NCBI GenBank assembly: GCA_947359465.1
Contig: OX375872.1
Coordinates: 14,729,018-14,793,017 of the forward strand
Origin: Metellina segmentata
Lineage: Eukaryota; Arthropoda; Arachnida; Araneae; Tetragnathidae
Direction of reading: 5' to 3'
Length of the DNA: 64,000 nucleotides
The notes beneath the pieces are model-generated. The model was not told where the DNA came from and ran no database searches. It worked only from the letters and a program-made list of their open reading frames with translations. Shown here one piece after another: positions 11,319 to 21,930 of this stretch. The stretch's first letter is position 1. The number at the start of each line of letters is the position of its first letter. The position numbers were made by a program, and so were the translations under genes.

Positions 11319-11470
11319 AATCACGTCAGAAAACGTTTCACATGAATCACTTGAATACAAATGAAAGCCATGACAACGCATTGCCCATTTATAAATTTCT
11401 TACGCGATGCTACTGCCATCTGTATATTTGCATGTTGATATTCCATGACTTTTGTCACTTCAGTGTATAA

Positions 11471-11511
11471 CAGGGGCGTAGCTAGGTTAGCAGCCCTTAA
11501 CTACGCCATTG
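11471..11511. repeat. 41-bp near-palindrome, two hAT-like termini back to back
   Basis: CAGGGGCGTAGCTAGG on the left faces CTTAACTACGCCATTG on the right (12 of 16 complementary). The CAGGGGCGTA-CTAGG wording is that of a common hAT end. It starts 5 bp after the Tc1 end. It could be an extreme deletion product of a hAT. Confidence 0.45.
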
Positions 11512-11699
11512 TTATCCTCTGATCTCGTAAACTTCGGGAAACCCACCCGGTGCTAAATTCGCCGATGTGACAAACTCGAATGCTTAAAGAATCCCTTTTA
11601 GAAAATGGTCTGTCACAACAACAGACAGGTGCAGACTTTATCTGAAGCTATTCTCGTGGTAGGTAGACAGAATATCCATTACTTGAGACGTTGTTAATC

Positions 11700-12220
11700 T
11701 TGTTTTTGTGCACAGCTTTGCCACATGTGGTCCTTGCGCTATAAAATCCTACAAACTACAAAATTAACTTTATATTTATCTGATGCTTTTGGGTGATTTA
11801 AACCCATCAGCCTCTTGGTTCTCCGCTGTAGAAGACGGGAAAGTATTCTAGTACGTAAAAAAATTAGTTACCCGAGTGATATGTCTTCCCCTTTCATTTT
11901 TACCCTCGCATACCCTTCTGCTTTTTCATGGCTCGAGATCCCAGAATGTTCAAGAGAACCTTCTCTATACTTCCTCCTCTCCATCCTTTGTTTTCTTAAT
12001 CTAAGTTGTCTTGTGTTTGGCGCAACTTGGCCTAGTGTACCCCCCCCCCCCCCAAGTGATTCGTCCTCCCATTTGTTTTACCCTACACTTCTACTTTTTG
12101 AGTTTTTTCCTACCTCATTGTTTTGTGTTTGCGTGTTGGCCAAATATGGCCATTGCGCCATAAAACCTCAAACCAACCAAATTTGGCCCTTGCGCAATAA
12201 AACCTAAAACCAACCAAAAA
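11700..12220 (+). repeat. Cluster of SINE-like family B fragments
   Basis: Family B 3' modules near 11705-11757, 12000-12040, 12115-12175 and 12178-12215. The upstream part of the family (GAGTGAT-T-TCCCCTTTC, ATTTTTACCCT, CTTTTTCATG) is visible at 11872-11925. A run of 12 C sits at about 12040. Open frames here are translations of the repeat, not genes. Confidence 0.6.
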
Positions 12221-14518
12221 TACCATGAAATCAAATAAACGAAGCTTCTCGTCTGATATTCACACACGGCCGATTAAACACTTTTGTGCCCCTTCATGAA
12301 ACCATTTATATCCCATTCCGACCGGACGCTTCTTCCTAAATAAAGATCCACCATTTTTTCGTCTGTGAAGTCACCGAAAGCTACCAACCACCCTATCAAT
12401 GAATAACATGAGAAGCGGAAATAACGGCTAATGAGGTACATTCAGCTCGACTATCGCGTGTGGGGCCCATGAGTAATGAGCTTCGGCAGTGATGTCAGTT
12501 TTCGGCGGATGACAACTTCTTGCCAGATAAGGCTTAAATGATGGGGTCAATACGGGTGACCTATGACTGGTCGGATGCAATTTAGAAACTCCACGGAAAA
12601 AGTTTCTGGTTATTATAGTGCTTCTGTGGGTCTCTTGAGGGAAAGGAGTAACTAAGTTTTATAGTCCTCATCCGGGGTAATGTCTATCCGCTCGAGATTT
12701 TCGAGTGTACTGTTTCCGTTAACGTAACAATAAAATTACGTTGAGAGTATTAAATGTTTGAGGTCTGTGTTCGGACTAATTGTATCATACTCCTTTTTCT
12801 CCAGTTGGAAAAAATATTTCCTTTTTTTTTTTAAGACGTTGTTTCCCAGAACTCGGTTTTTTTTGGTTTGTATTGAAACTAGCTTGCGGTGGAACGAAGA
12901 TTCAAGTTTTTATTCCTCGGTGAGAGTTTATCTAATATTTTCATTTGAGAGGATTGTCCGTTGCTCAATAGGCACCTACTGGTCCACGGCAAAACACAAA
13001 ACTGGGTTTGGGCCAAACACAAGACTGGTGTTGTGTTGTCTTTGGTGCAGCTTGGCCAGATATGCCCCTCGTGCCATAAAACCCAAACAACTGGGGTCGT
13101 TGTTGCTATTTGAACTTGGAACCATATAGAGAAAATATATTAAAGTAGAGCGAGCAATGCTAACCTTTTTATGTACCCAGTATCATGTGACCAAAACTAG
13201 TAACGTGACCCTCATACCACTTACATCTACCGCGTGGAAACAAACTTTCATCGTCTGATTGATCGGCGCGACATCGTAGATTTTGACGATTTCACCATTT
13301 TTATCGCCACTATCGAAATAAGCGTTCACACACCCACCCTGTCATGAGATGTTTTAAGTCAAACGCAGCGATAAGATACCGAATCGGTCAATCAAGTCAA
13401 TTTTTCACAGAACTGTCACGTGACTACTAGTCGACACGTTGTTAACATTTTTTGAAGCTCTTCTCAATAGCCAAGCTCAGTCTACATATTTCACTTCTAT
13501 GCTAGCTACCTGTGAAACATAGGCTGCGCAGGTTCGATTTCTGTGGACATAGTTTCCTCTTCTGTGTCAGTAACTTTCCTTGTGTGTGTATGTCAGTGTA
13601 CTTTTTTATGACCCAGACCATCCATCCAACCTACCTTTTAAACTTATTTTTGAGCCGTTTTGAGTTAATCCCCATTGTCCCTTTTTACAGCGCCCACAAC
13701 CTAGGAACACAAATCTCTGATTAGTTGTGTACATAATGTATATTCTTCTGTTTAAATAAATATTTTTATTGAATTTTGGCTGTCTTCGTTTTTGGCACAC
13801 CAGTCGGCCCACTACGTTACATCGTACCTTAGTAGAAAAGGGGCCGCTGTCCAAATTGGCTGATTTGGAGTTACGTCCGCATATCACACTTCAATTTAAT
13901 AAAAGTTTTACAAAAAAGTCCCTGTTTCTGTCAGCACATAATGAACGAACCAACACCACATTAAAAAGTATTTTTTGTACGCTTTATTATAAGTTCACAA
14001 AATACTAAATGAGATGTTCTAAAGAACTGCAAATGGGTTATTGACCTTTTTTCTTCCATTGCAAGGATATATTCTTTGTTGTGCAGCTTCAAGAGATCTG
14101 TCCCTTTTTAAATTTGGAAACACAGTTATACATTTAGTAGATTCTTATACCTGTACCTGGCTATGCGTGCTTTCGCCGAACATTCAGCATATGTAATGTG
14201 CCAAATGCAGTATTGTGGTATGACGAATCTTCATTTCTTGATTCGGTGCCATGAAAACGGAAAATTAAGTGCAATTACAATAAATTCCTGGCTCTCGGAC
14301 GTGAAAGAAACTCCACTAATTAATGCATTGTGGTAATCTGGTCCCTCAAAGAATATTTTTCGCAAAGCTCTAGGCGCAGTTTTTTGCGTTTCATAAAAAT
14401 AATTATGAATAGTGCCCAAGTTTTTTCTAAAATTAAACTAAATCCAAAGATTCCGTTTATATGTACATCGAGTTGTAATAAATTGTTGTCTAACCCCTCT
14501 TGGTGGTTGTCTCTGATG
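12221..14518. other. Intergenic stretch, little recognised
   Basis: One more family B module is at about 13025-13085 (GCTTGGCCAGATATGCCCCT, CATAAAACCCAAAC). The rest shows no domain, repeat or inverted termini. The longest open frames (about 120 codons) have no coherent protein pattern. Confidence 0.45.
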
Positions 14519-14520
14519 TA

Positions 14521-15767
14521 CAGGTGGAGGACAAAATAATACGAACACCTGTGAAATAATGGAAAATCTTTATTAATAGGGAGTTGGACCACCCTTTGAC
14601 TGAAGTACAGATTTAATGCGACGTGGGATAGATGCATAAAGGTCATGGACAATATTTAAAGGAATATTAAGCCATACCTCCTGCAGAACGGTCTCTAATT
14701 CCGAAAGTCTGGATGGAGGTGGAAATCGGGAACGAAGTTTGGACTCCAAATATTCCCATAAATGTTCAATAATATTCAAGTCCGGAGACTGAGGGGGCCA
14801 GGCGAGATGTTCAACTTCATCGCCATGCTCTTCGAACCATTCTTGAACACACCTAGCAGTGTGGATAGGGGCGTTGTCGTCTTGAAAAAGCGGTCGCTCT
14901 CCAGGGAATACAGTCTGCACATGATCCCCTAGAATGCTTAGATAGTGATTGTATGTGATCCTCCCACGCAGAATGACAAGTGGTCCAAAACCGCGCCAAG
15001 ATATCGCACCCTATACCATATTGGAACCAATGCTTCACAGTCGGCAAGAGGCATTCAGGATTAAACGCTTCTCTGGGCGTTCTCCAGACATAAACGCGTC
15101 CGGTCGTCTGAAATAGGGTGAATGACGATTCATCTGACCATATTACCTGTTGCCACTGCTGTGGGGACCAGTTTTTGTGATCTCTGCACCATTGGCGTCG
15201 TTGGCATTAGTTGCTGTCACCAAGGGTTTACGAATTGCCACTGCCATAAATGTTCGCAGCTTGTTCGCAGTTCCCTTTTGACGTTTTTGTTGAAACGGGG
15301 TCCTGGAGATGACTGTTCATTTCAGATGTTATCTCGGATAACGATTGCTTGTGCTTTCGGGCTACTATGCGCTTCAAGACCCGTCTATCCCTATCAGCAA
15401 GCTTTGACTTTCGGCCAATGTTGTGCTTTGAAGACGTCGTCTTACCCTCTTTCGTGTAAGCAGTCATAACGGCTGATACCGTACTCCTTGCAAACCCCAA
15501 AAGGTTTGCTGTTTCCGTAACCGATCTCCTCCTAAACGCACTCCAACAATCATTCCTATTTGGAACTCTGACAGGTCTGACATTTCAACTTATCACAGAC
15601 AGTTCGATAGACGCATGCAGCGCAGGTGATTGCTGTTGAGAGACTGATATCTTCCTCTTCACGCCCACTAGGTGGCAGACTTCTGTTGCAGGTGTCGCGG
15701 CTGTACTGCAGGTGTGAAATACGTCATACTTTTTCTCAGGTGTTCGTATTATTTTGTCCTCCATCTG
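14521..15767 (-). mobile_element. Tc1 transposon, complete ends with TA duplication
   Basis: Inverted repeats of about 30 bp (14521-14550 and 15738-15767; shared core GAGGACAAAATAATACGAAC, one mismatch) flanked on each side by TA (14519-14520, 15768-15769). Length 1247 bp. The transposase relic reads on the - strand between them. Confidence 0.95.
14573..15583 (-). pseudogene. Tc1 transposase pseudogene (DD34E)
   Basis: N-terminus MSDLSEFQIGMIVGVRLG, then a frameshift into GFARSTVSAVMTAYTKEGK and the GRKSKLADRDRRVL linker (the two HTH domains). The middle is scrambled by stops. The C-terminal half is clean: PLFQDDNAPIHTARCVQEWF (second catalytic Asp), WPPQSPDLNIIEHLWEYLES (catalytic Glu) and IPRRIKSVLQSKGGPTPY at the stop. 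The first catalytic Asp region lies in the damaged part. The intact C-terminal 115 codons suggest moderate age. Confidence 0.9.
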
Positions 15768-15784
15768 TACCTCGCCATTAACAA

Positions 15785-15955
15785 AACTGATCATATCTTT
15801 ATGGACGAGATACCTCGTCATTAGAAAACTAAAAAGGAGGATCTCAATCTTGTCATGATAAAAAAAAATGGGCAATACGTGGACGATATATCTCGACATT
15901 ATCAACTGGTCAGACCTTGATGGACGAGATATCTCGTCGAAACCATTTGGAGGGC
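15785..15955. mobile_element. Palindrome-bearing MITE, GACGAGATATCTCGTC family
   Basis: GGACGAGATACCTCGTC at about 15802 and the perfect palindrome GACGAGATATCTCGTC at about 15925, followed by GAAACCATTTGGAGGG. The same arrangement recurs at 25747-25871, 26250-26725 and 33132-33379. No ORF. Confidence 0.55.
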
Positions 15956-17086
15956 TAGCTGGTGTGAGAGTCATTTACTTTCAAACTAAATCTGTACTTT
16001 GATAGAAAAGTGGCCAATATCCGTTTTGCAAAAATAGATCGTTTTGTTGCATCAGTGCGACGTAAATTCCACTACCTACCTTCACTTTATAATCTAAAAC
16101 CTATCACGTTCCAATATTTTACTTTCATAATGTATTGACAGGAGGACATTAGCACTCTTTACTATTTGACTTTCATTACCTTGAAGTGATTTGTGTAAAT
16201 AATTGAAAATAATCGAATTTGGCGAAATCTGGCGCTTGTGCCATAAAATTCTAAAACAGCCAACCTTCTTATAGGTAAAAGATTACTCATTACTTGCACC
16301 TGCTATTCATGTCACATACAGCATCACCCATGTGAAATAAGGGATACGCAACCAGAGCGATTATTGCGTCATCTACTTAATAGAGACCGTAGCAACAACG
16401 AAATTTCTGTCAGCAGGCCAGCCAAGAATGTAATTCACAGGAACTGGCAAATAATTGTCAAATTATTTCTTTTATCATTGTAAATATCAATTCATCTGTA
16501 AATTCTTTAATCTCAAAAATAAAAATTGTTTTAAATGATGAGAACTCTCGCTTCCAATACATCAAATCCAAGGGATGGGTCATCTCTTCCATAATACTTT
16601 CAAGTAGAATTGTTTGAATTCGTTTTATTTGACGTGAATTAGTTTAACTCTCAAGACAGACCGCGTTTTATATGAGGCTCTTATTTGGCTAGACCGTACA
16701 TTGTGTGTTTTAGGTATTGTTAGGATTCGTCAGAAAGGGGTGTATCGACTTTCATGTGGGAAAGATATGAGAGTAGTTTGTGCTGTTCTTTGCACTTAAC
16801 ATGTATAGTATTGGCGTATCAAGTAAAGTTTGAGAAACTCCACCAATATTCTGAAATTCGCTTTTACACTTAACAATTTAAAAGGGGACAGTGAACTTTC
16901 AAACTAACCAAAACTTTTAATTTTAACGTTGTTATTTATATAGCGCGCGCTTTTGTCACATGTTTTACATGACTCGGCGAATTTTTTTCTTTCAGTGCTT
17001 ATCTTTTTGCATGCATTTTACTTTTACTTGTCATTTTACAGCTTTATTGATGTACAAGTAGTGCAAACTATATTTACCATAAAATA
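15956..17086. other. Intergenic stretch
   Basis: Only a partial family B module near 16215-16262 (TGGCGCTTGTGCCATAAAAT) is recognised. Confidence 0.4.
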
Positions 17087-17257
17087 ATGGCTGATTCAGA
17101 ATGTATGCAGCTAATTTCTTCGGACTGTGATTCGGCATCAGAATCTGAAATATCTGTAAATGAGTCTGGGCGTAATGAAAGTTTTTTAGATGACTTGGAT
17201 ACTACTGATGGATTAAGTCAAGCAAGGCAAATTTTTAAAATTAATAAGGGGAAGTAA
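17087..17257 (+). CDS. Short acidic ORF (56 aa), unrecognised
   Basis: Begins MADSECMQLISSDCDSASES and ends DLDTTDGLSQARQIFKINKG-K. The Asp/Glu/Ser-rich, patterned composition looks coding-like and unlike the surrounding DNA. Such acidic starts are common in piggyBac and similar transposases, but no catalytic region follows. It could be the remaining first exon of a deleted element or chance. No inverted termini were found around it. Confidence 0.25.
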   Translation: MADSECMQLISSDCDSASESEISVNESGRNESFLDDLDTTDGLSQARQIFKINKGK

Positions 17258-17538
17258 ATGTAATTGTAATCGAAAATTAGCTGTAAAGTAATTGTATTTT
17301 TTTATATGCACAACGGTAAATGTAACTTCCTGCAAGGCGCTGATGTAGGAAGAACAAACAACTGCCAGTGAAAACATAATTATTCTATTTGGAGTAAAAT
17401 AGTTCTAAATGCTTAAAAATATTAGAAATCTTAGTTTTAATAGTAATTTCCTATTAACAAATATAAAATGAACAAAAAAATGCAATAAAAAATGTGACAT
17501 TTTTTGATCGAATTCGGGAAAAAAATTAAACTGTTAAG

Positions 17539-17680
17539 TGATTAATCCCGGATCGTCGCCAGTAGCCCACATCCGTGCGACGTGAGTTCAACTACCTAGC
17601 TACCTACTTCACGGGGTCTGCCTTGTGTTCGGCGCTGCCTGGTCAAATATGGCCTTCATGCCATTAAACCCAACCAACGA
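17539..17680 (+). mobile_element. SINE family A 3' end joined to a family B module
   Basis: GTGATTAATCCCGGATCGTC and GCGACGTGAGTTCAACTACC (family A) run directly into CTTGTGTTCGGCGCTGCCTG, GTCAAATATGGCC and CATTAAACCCAACCAACG (family B). This copy suggests that A and B modules can be parts of one composite element. Confidence 0.6.
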
Positions 17681-17894
17681 ACATTTCCTGTTTAAATAAA
17701 TTATTTAACTGCTCACTTTTACCTTGTTTAGTTAACTCAACTACCTGCCCTTTTACATTGTTTTTATTACATCTTTATAATTTTATTTTTATTGTAATAA
17801 ATACCCTTAATAGTTCTGTTAAAATGCATCTGCCTGTTGTGATCTCGTGAAAATTGTGCAATATTTCCAAAATTGACATGTTCACCTCTAGAAC

Positions 17895-18458
17895 TATACT
17901 ACCCTACAATATTAGACCAGACGCCAGCGGATTTCCATAAACTCCGACTACTTGTTTGGGGTGTTTTCGTGGTATGGCCTGGGACCTTTGCATGTTGTTC
18001 CTGGTAAATTGAACGCCTACATGAACATTTTGGACAATCAGTTTCTTCCTATGCTCTGGCAATTTTATGGAATGGACGAATGTTACTTCCAGGACGACAA
18101 TGCCCCATGTCATGTTGCAGCCTCTGCCAAGCAGTGGTATCAAGATATCGATGTAAACTGTCTTCCCTGACCTGCTCGGATTCCCGACCTAAACCCCATA
18201 GAACATTTGTAGGACGAGTTAGAGCGACGTTTACGGACCAGGGAACCACGTCAGAAATCTACAGCTGAGCTGGGAACATTCTTGCGGCAAGAATGGACAC
18301 AAATACCCCTAGCAGCGTATCAAAACCTTGTTGAAAGTATGCCCAGAAGGGTTGCTAGTGTAATTGCAGCACGTGGGGGACGATCCCCTATTAAAGCATG
18401 TATTATTTCCCGTATACCATCACATCTTGCTGTCCGGTCCATTATTGTAGGGTAGTGT
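17895..18458 (+). mobile_element. Internally deleted Tc1, 564 bp
   Basis: Left end (A)CTACCCTACAATATTAGACC and right end GGTCCATTATTGTAGGGTAG are inverted. The left terminus passes almost at once into the second half of a transposase. The copy at 52366-52941 has the same layout, including the wording CGGATTT-CATAAA right after the terminus, so this is a deletion form that existed before both insertions. Confidence 0.85.
17931..18420 (+). pseudogene. Tc1 transposase, C-terminal half only
   Basis: [40 protein letters not shown] (second catalytic Asp), then a stop, then RIPDLNPIEHL-DELERRLRT (catalytic Glu), [20 protein letters not shown] and [13 protein letters not shown]. The HTH domains and the first catalytic Asp are absent. 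At least two in-frame stops. Confidence 0.85.
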
Positions 18459-18475
18459 ATACCTTCAATGCGGAA

Positions 18476-18975
18476 GAATAGTGTAGTAGTGTAAAACATT
18501 TTACTCAATCGTTTCTCAAAAATGCGTGTATCTGCGCCATTGCTCATGAGAGTATTACTTGATTTCGTACAAAATCTAAATTAAAATCAAATTTGGGGAA
18601 AAACCGAAGTGAATTTATTAAGCCTTGCGAACACATTGTAAAGAAATATTAACAACGCCACATAATTATTCACCTCCAATTCGAAAAAATAGTGCTGTAT
18701 TATAGAAAACACTTTACTTGTTAGTTACTCGGTAATGCTTGTATTTGACCCATTGTTCATTAGTACTTGATTTTATATAAAGGGGGGGGGGGTCCGAATC
18801 TCTGGTTATAAGAAACGCCACTTAATAAAATCAAATATATTGGACCCGAAGTAATTTTATCAAGCCTTGCGGACACAAAGAAAAATGAAGATATATTCGT
18901 TTTTGAAGTGAAAAATAGTGCCGTCATAAAACATTTTATTCAATCGTTTCTCAAAAATGCATGTATTCTGATCGT
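18476..18975 (+). repeat. Tandem repeat, unit about 220 bp, 2-3 copies
   Basis: Units start at AATAGTG near 18476, 18690 and 18914 and share AAAACATTTTACTCAATCGT, TCTCAAAAATGC-TGTAT, AAGCCTTGCG-ACACA and GAAGT-AATTT. The third unit is cut at about 18975. A run of 10 G lies at about 18782. Confidence 0.7.
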
Positions 18976-19028
18976 TCCAAAGCTGCGCCGAAAGGAACGA
19001 CATCCGCCATTTTTTTTAATGAAGAGTA

Positions 19029-19287
19029 ATGGCCGAACGGAATGTAGTAAATATGCTTTTGCGTGATAATGAAGCATCCAATTCCGTTCACGAAGACCAC
19101 GCTTATAGTGAAACGATTGGAATTCTAGCTCAGTTGGGTCACGTGATGGGACCGCATTAGTGCAGAGTGGGCGGCAGTTGAAGAATATGAAATCAGAAAG
19201 CTTCGGGCAATAAACCTTGCCGTGGACATATTGCCATTAAGCGTAATTTTGTCACTTATGGACTTTTTTCAGCTTGTGTCTGAATAG
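19029..19287 (+). pseudogene. Possible broken small gene, unrecognised
   Basis: ATG at 19029 opens MAERNVVNMLLRDNEASNSV, continues HEDHAYSETIGILAQLG and stops at 19158. One base further, a second frame continues without break: SAEWAAVEEYEIRKLRAINL, AVDILPLSVILSLMDFFQLV, then a stop at 19285. Together they look like one ~85-residue protein interrupted by a single frameshift. I do not recognise a family. An intron or a sequencing error at the junction are alternatives; chance is possible. Confidence 0.3.
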
Positions 19288-19781
19288 TAGGTGTTCTTGC
19301 CGTGATGAAACGAAAGCTGCTTTGTGTCGGAACAAACTAAAAGTTTCGATTCTGATTTCGCGATTAAAAATTTTAAAATGTTTCGTTGGTTTTATTTTTA
19401 ATTCTGCCAAAAGCAAAAAAACGACCGTTTTTTAGTTTTTCGATTTTTTTGATTCGTTCGCGTGTAATGCCAACGCTCATTACCTGCGCGTTATATACGA
19501 TGATTCGATTCCTCTCTTCTGTGTAAATAAAACTTTCATTGTGTCTCTATGCCTTACTTGATGTTGTGTTATTTTGTATCTGAGGCTACATAGCCAAATA
19601 TGACACTTGTGCCATACAAAATACAACCAACAAACCCTCATTATCGTATTATTTGAGAAGAATGACAAAAAAAAAACAATGTGATGCAGCTTGTACTCTA
19701 TCGGACCTTGCACCATAAAACCCCTAAACATAAAACAATGTAAAACAGTTCCTACGCCTCCTAGATAGGGCTCAGGGTCGC

Positions 19782-20143
19782 GATAGTCCGGTTGGAAGGT
19801 TAGCAACCGGAGAGTTGCGAGTTTTAATCCAGTCAAAGCGTCGTGTACAAAGGGGACTGGTGTTGGTTAAATTAGTTGTGTCCTCACGTTGGCGCGTTGT
19901 GGTAGTTAGAAGAGTGGGCTGCCAGCTCAGGTGTTACCTCGTTGTCTGACAGTGGTTCAAAAATTACGTGGTGTTGTCCTTGGGGCCTTCCCTTCGGCTT
20001 TGATCCCGGACCGTCGCCAATAGCCCGTTGTGTTGCTCCAGTGTTACGTTACTTAAAATACCAACTTTGTGTCTGTCCATTTACTTGATGTCTTGTGTTT
20101 CGCGCAATTTCGCCAGTATGGTCTTTACGATATAAAATCCAAC
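19782..20143 (+). mobile_element. SINE family A, near-complete, followed by family B module
   Basis: A tRNA-like head (GTCCGGTTGGAAGGTTAGCA, then TTGCGAGTTTTAATCCAG as a decayed B box), the linker GTGTACAAAGGGGACTGGTG, the body (AAGAGTGGGCTGCCAGCTCA, GTCTGACAGTGGTTCAAAA, TGATCCCGGACCGTCGCCAA) and CCAGTGTTACGTTACTTAAA, then a family B module ending TATAAAATCCAACCA. A further family B fragment precedes it at 19499-19632. Confidence 0.75.
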
Positions 20144-20182
20144 CACGTTACCCTGAACATATGTTATGTCTATTTGAAACAT

Positions 20183-21315
20183 GTATCCCTTTGTTTTGGG
20201 AAAGCTGGGACTTCAATATTCGAGGAACAAGAAGTTCGTGTCTCTTGTAGATGGTGCCCTTCCTAGGGACAGCAACCTTGCTCAATTTTGAAATGTCCCT
20301 TCTAATCCTTTTGCATTTACTGGTGCGAAAAAGCTCTTTTGGTCATTCGCTACTGAAGGAATAATCTTTATTTTCTTTGTCCTACACAATCGTGTTCAGA
20401 GGGGGAAACCATTTCTTTTGGAAAGGAATCCCACTGATCCAAAGCCCCGTCCTTGTATGTACTATTAAACAGGAAATACAGCATATAAGCTGTAGCGATA
20501 AAGAAACATCTAAACATTTACGCGTGGCAAACTGCCTCGTCCATCGATACAGAGGCCATTCTTCCAGAAGGCCGGAGAGTAAATAGCAAGCCGCTTTTTG
20601 ATTTGTATTCTCGTTCCCCTGCTGTTAATTCTTTTCGGATTTTGCCCTTTCTCTTGCTACGCCTATGGACCCCCTGTCATCTCTTTTCTGTTAGAAAAGC
20701 ATTAAGCCTGGGCCGAGAGGTTTCAGCCCTTAGGAGTTGGTACCCTTGTATTCTTATAAGTTATATAACTTAAGTTACCCTTGATATTTAAGTAACTATA
20801 TTATTTCATTTGAAACATTAACTATATTATCACATTGGAGACTGTATCCCTTAGTTTTGAGAAAGCTGAGACTTAATATTCGAGGACCAAGATCGTGTTC
20901 TTTGGAGATAGTGGATTTCCTAGGGACACCAACCTTACACGATTTTGAAATATCCCTTCAAATCCTTTGGTATTTGCTGGTGCGGAAAAGTTAATATGTG
21001 GGCATTCTCCCCTTAATGTATAATTTTTTTTTATCCGATTGCTCTTTTCTTTGTCCAACACAACCCAAATTCGACGAGGGAACAATTTCTTATGTGAAGG
21101 TATCACACTGATCGAAGCCCCGTCGTTGTATGTACTATTATACCGGAAATACAGCATAAACCGTAGCGATAAAGAAACATCTAAACATTTTTACGCGCGG
21201 TTAAGTGCGTTCCTCCAAAAGGCCTGAGAGTAAATAGCAAGCCGCCTTTCTGACTTTGATTCACGTTCTTCTGCTGTTGGTTCTTTTCCGATTTTGTCCT
21301 TTCCCTCGCTACGTG
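20183..21315 (+). repeat. Pair of ~475-bp direct repeats 180 bp apart
   Basis: Copy 1 is about 20183-20664, copy 2 about 20845-21315. They share TGTATCCCTT-GTTTTG, AATATTCGAGGA-CAAGA, CTAGGGACA-CAACCTT, AGCCCCGTC-TTGTATGTAC, AGCGATAAAGAAACATCTAA and GAGAGTAAATAGCAAGCCGC. Both begin TG. They could be a tandem duplication or LTR remnants, but no CA end, primer-binding site or internal retroelement sequence is seen between them. Confidence 0.65.
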
Positions 21316-21768
21316 TGACACGGGCTCCTATCGACCGCCTGTCAGCGAAAACGCCTGGCCCCCGCGAGTCGATTTATTTGCCGAGGTCGAGAGAGCAGGT
21401 GTGATTAAAGGCTCTTGGGGCACTCTAGCCCCTTTTGCCGGGGCATTTTGTTCGTGGAGTTTCGGTTCAGCTGGGGGACGCTTTCGAGTGCTAAGTATAC
21501 ACAGACGCGTGCGATAGAACGACTATTTGGATCGGAGGGCATTGTTCGCCGCTTTTTGTGCGGCGGAATGCAGTCCTGGAAATGGAACTAAACTATTTTC
21601 GGTTTAAAATGTTCTTTTCGTGTGAAAGTCGTAGGATGTGTTTTTTAGTTTTACGTGTTTGGCTTGTTGTGGTCCTTAACCATTTGGAGGGCACTACTGG
21701 CACGTAATCCGAAAATAATCGCGAATGTGGTTCTGTCTTCTCTCTCGCCGCATCTTTGGTTAACATCT
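21316..21768. other. GC-richer stretch, no gene recognised
   Basis: Noticeably richer in GC and CpG than its surroundings (for example CCCCTTTTGCCGGGGC near 21431). It could contain a promoter or an exon of an unseen gene, but no start, frame or motif supports that. Confidence 0.3.
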
Positions 21769-21930
21769 ACGTTTGTTTTACTTGTATGGCTAACGTATCT
21801 ACGAATTCTTTACTTGTATGGTTAACGTATCTGCGTATGCTTTACTTGTATAGTCAACGTATCTTCGTGTTTTATTAGTAGTTTCAACGTCTGTGTTTTG
21901 CTTGTACGGTTAACGTATCTATGTACTGTC
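21769..21930 (+). repeat. Minisatellite, unit about 32 bp, 5 copies
   Basis: Repeated unit around TTTACTTGTATGGTTAACGT-ATCT-CG, the fourth copy shortened. A stray related unit occurs near 22285-22335. Confidence 0.8.

Larger units (their letters stand above)
8146..11465 (-). mobile_element. Tc1 transposon split by a 2.2 kb insertion
   Basis: Decayed inverted repeats sit at 8146-8172 and 11439-11465 (both read roughly CACTGAAGTGACAAAAGTCAT inward), each next to a TA. The transposase relic is in two pieces on the - strand: the N-terminal and central part at 10540-11318 and the C-terminal part at 8163-8378. The protein breaks between a DFQ motif and RMIWLPRSPDMNPIEHIWD, a position where Tc1 proteins are normally continuous, so 8379-10548 is inserted DNA. 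Confidence 0.75.

Noticed and set aside
12758..13129. 123-codon open frame
   Set aside because: Its second half translates a family B module (the CATAAAACCC part); not a gene.
20183..21315. A complete LTR retrotransposon
   Set aside because: Only 180 bp lies between the direct repeats, with no gag-pol, primer-binding site or TG...CA edges.
21780..21925. Coding tandem repeat protein
   Set aside because: The 32-bp unit is not a multiple of three and carries stops in each frame; it is a minisatellite.
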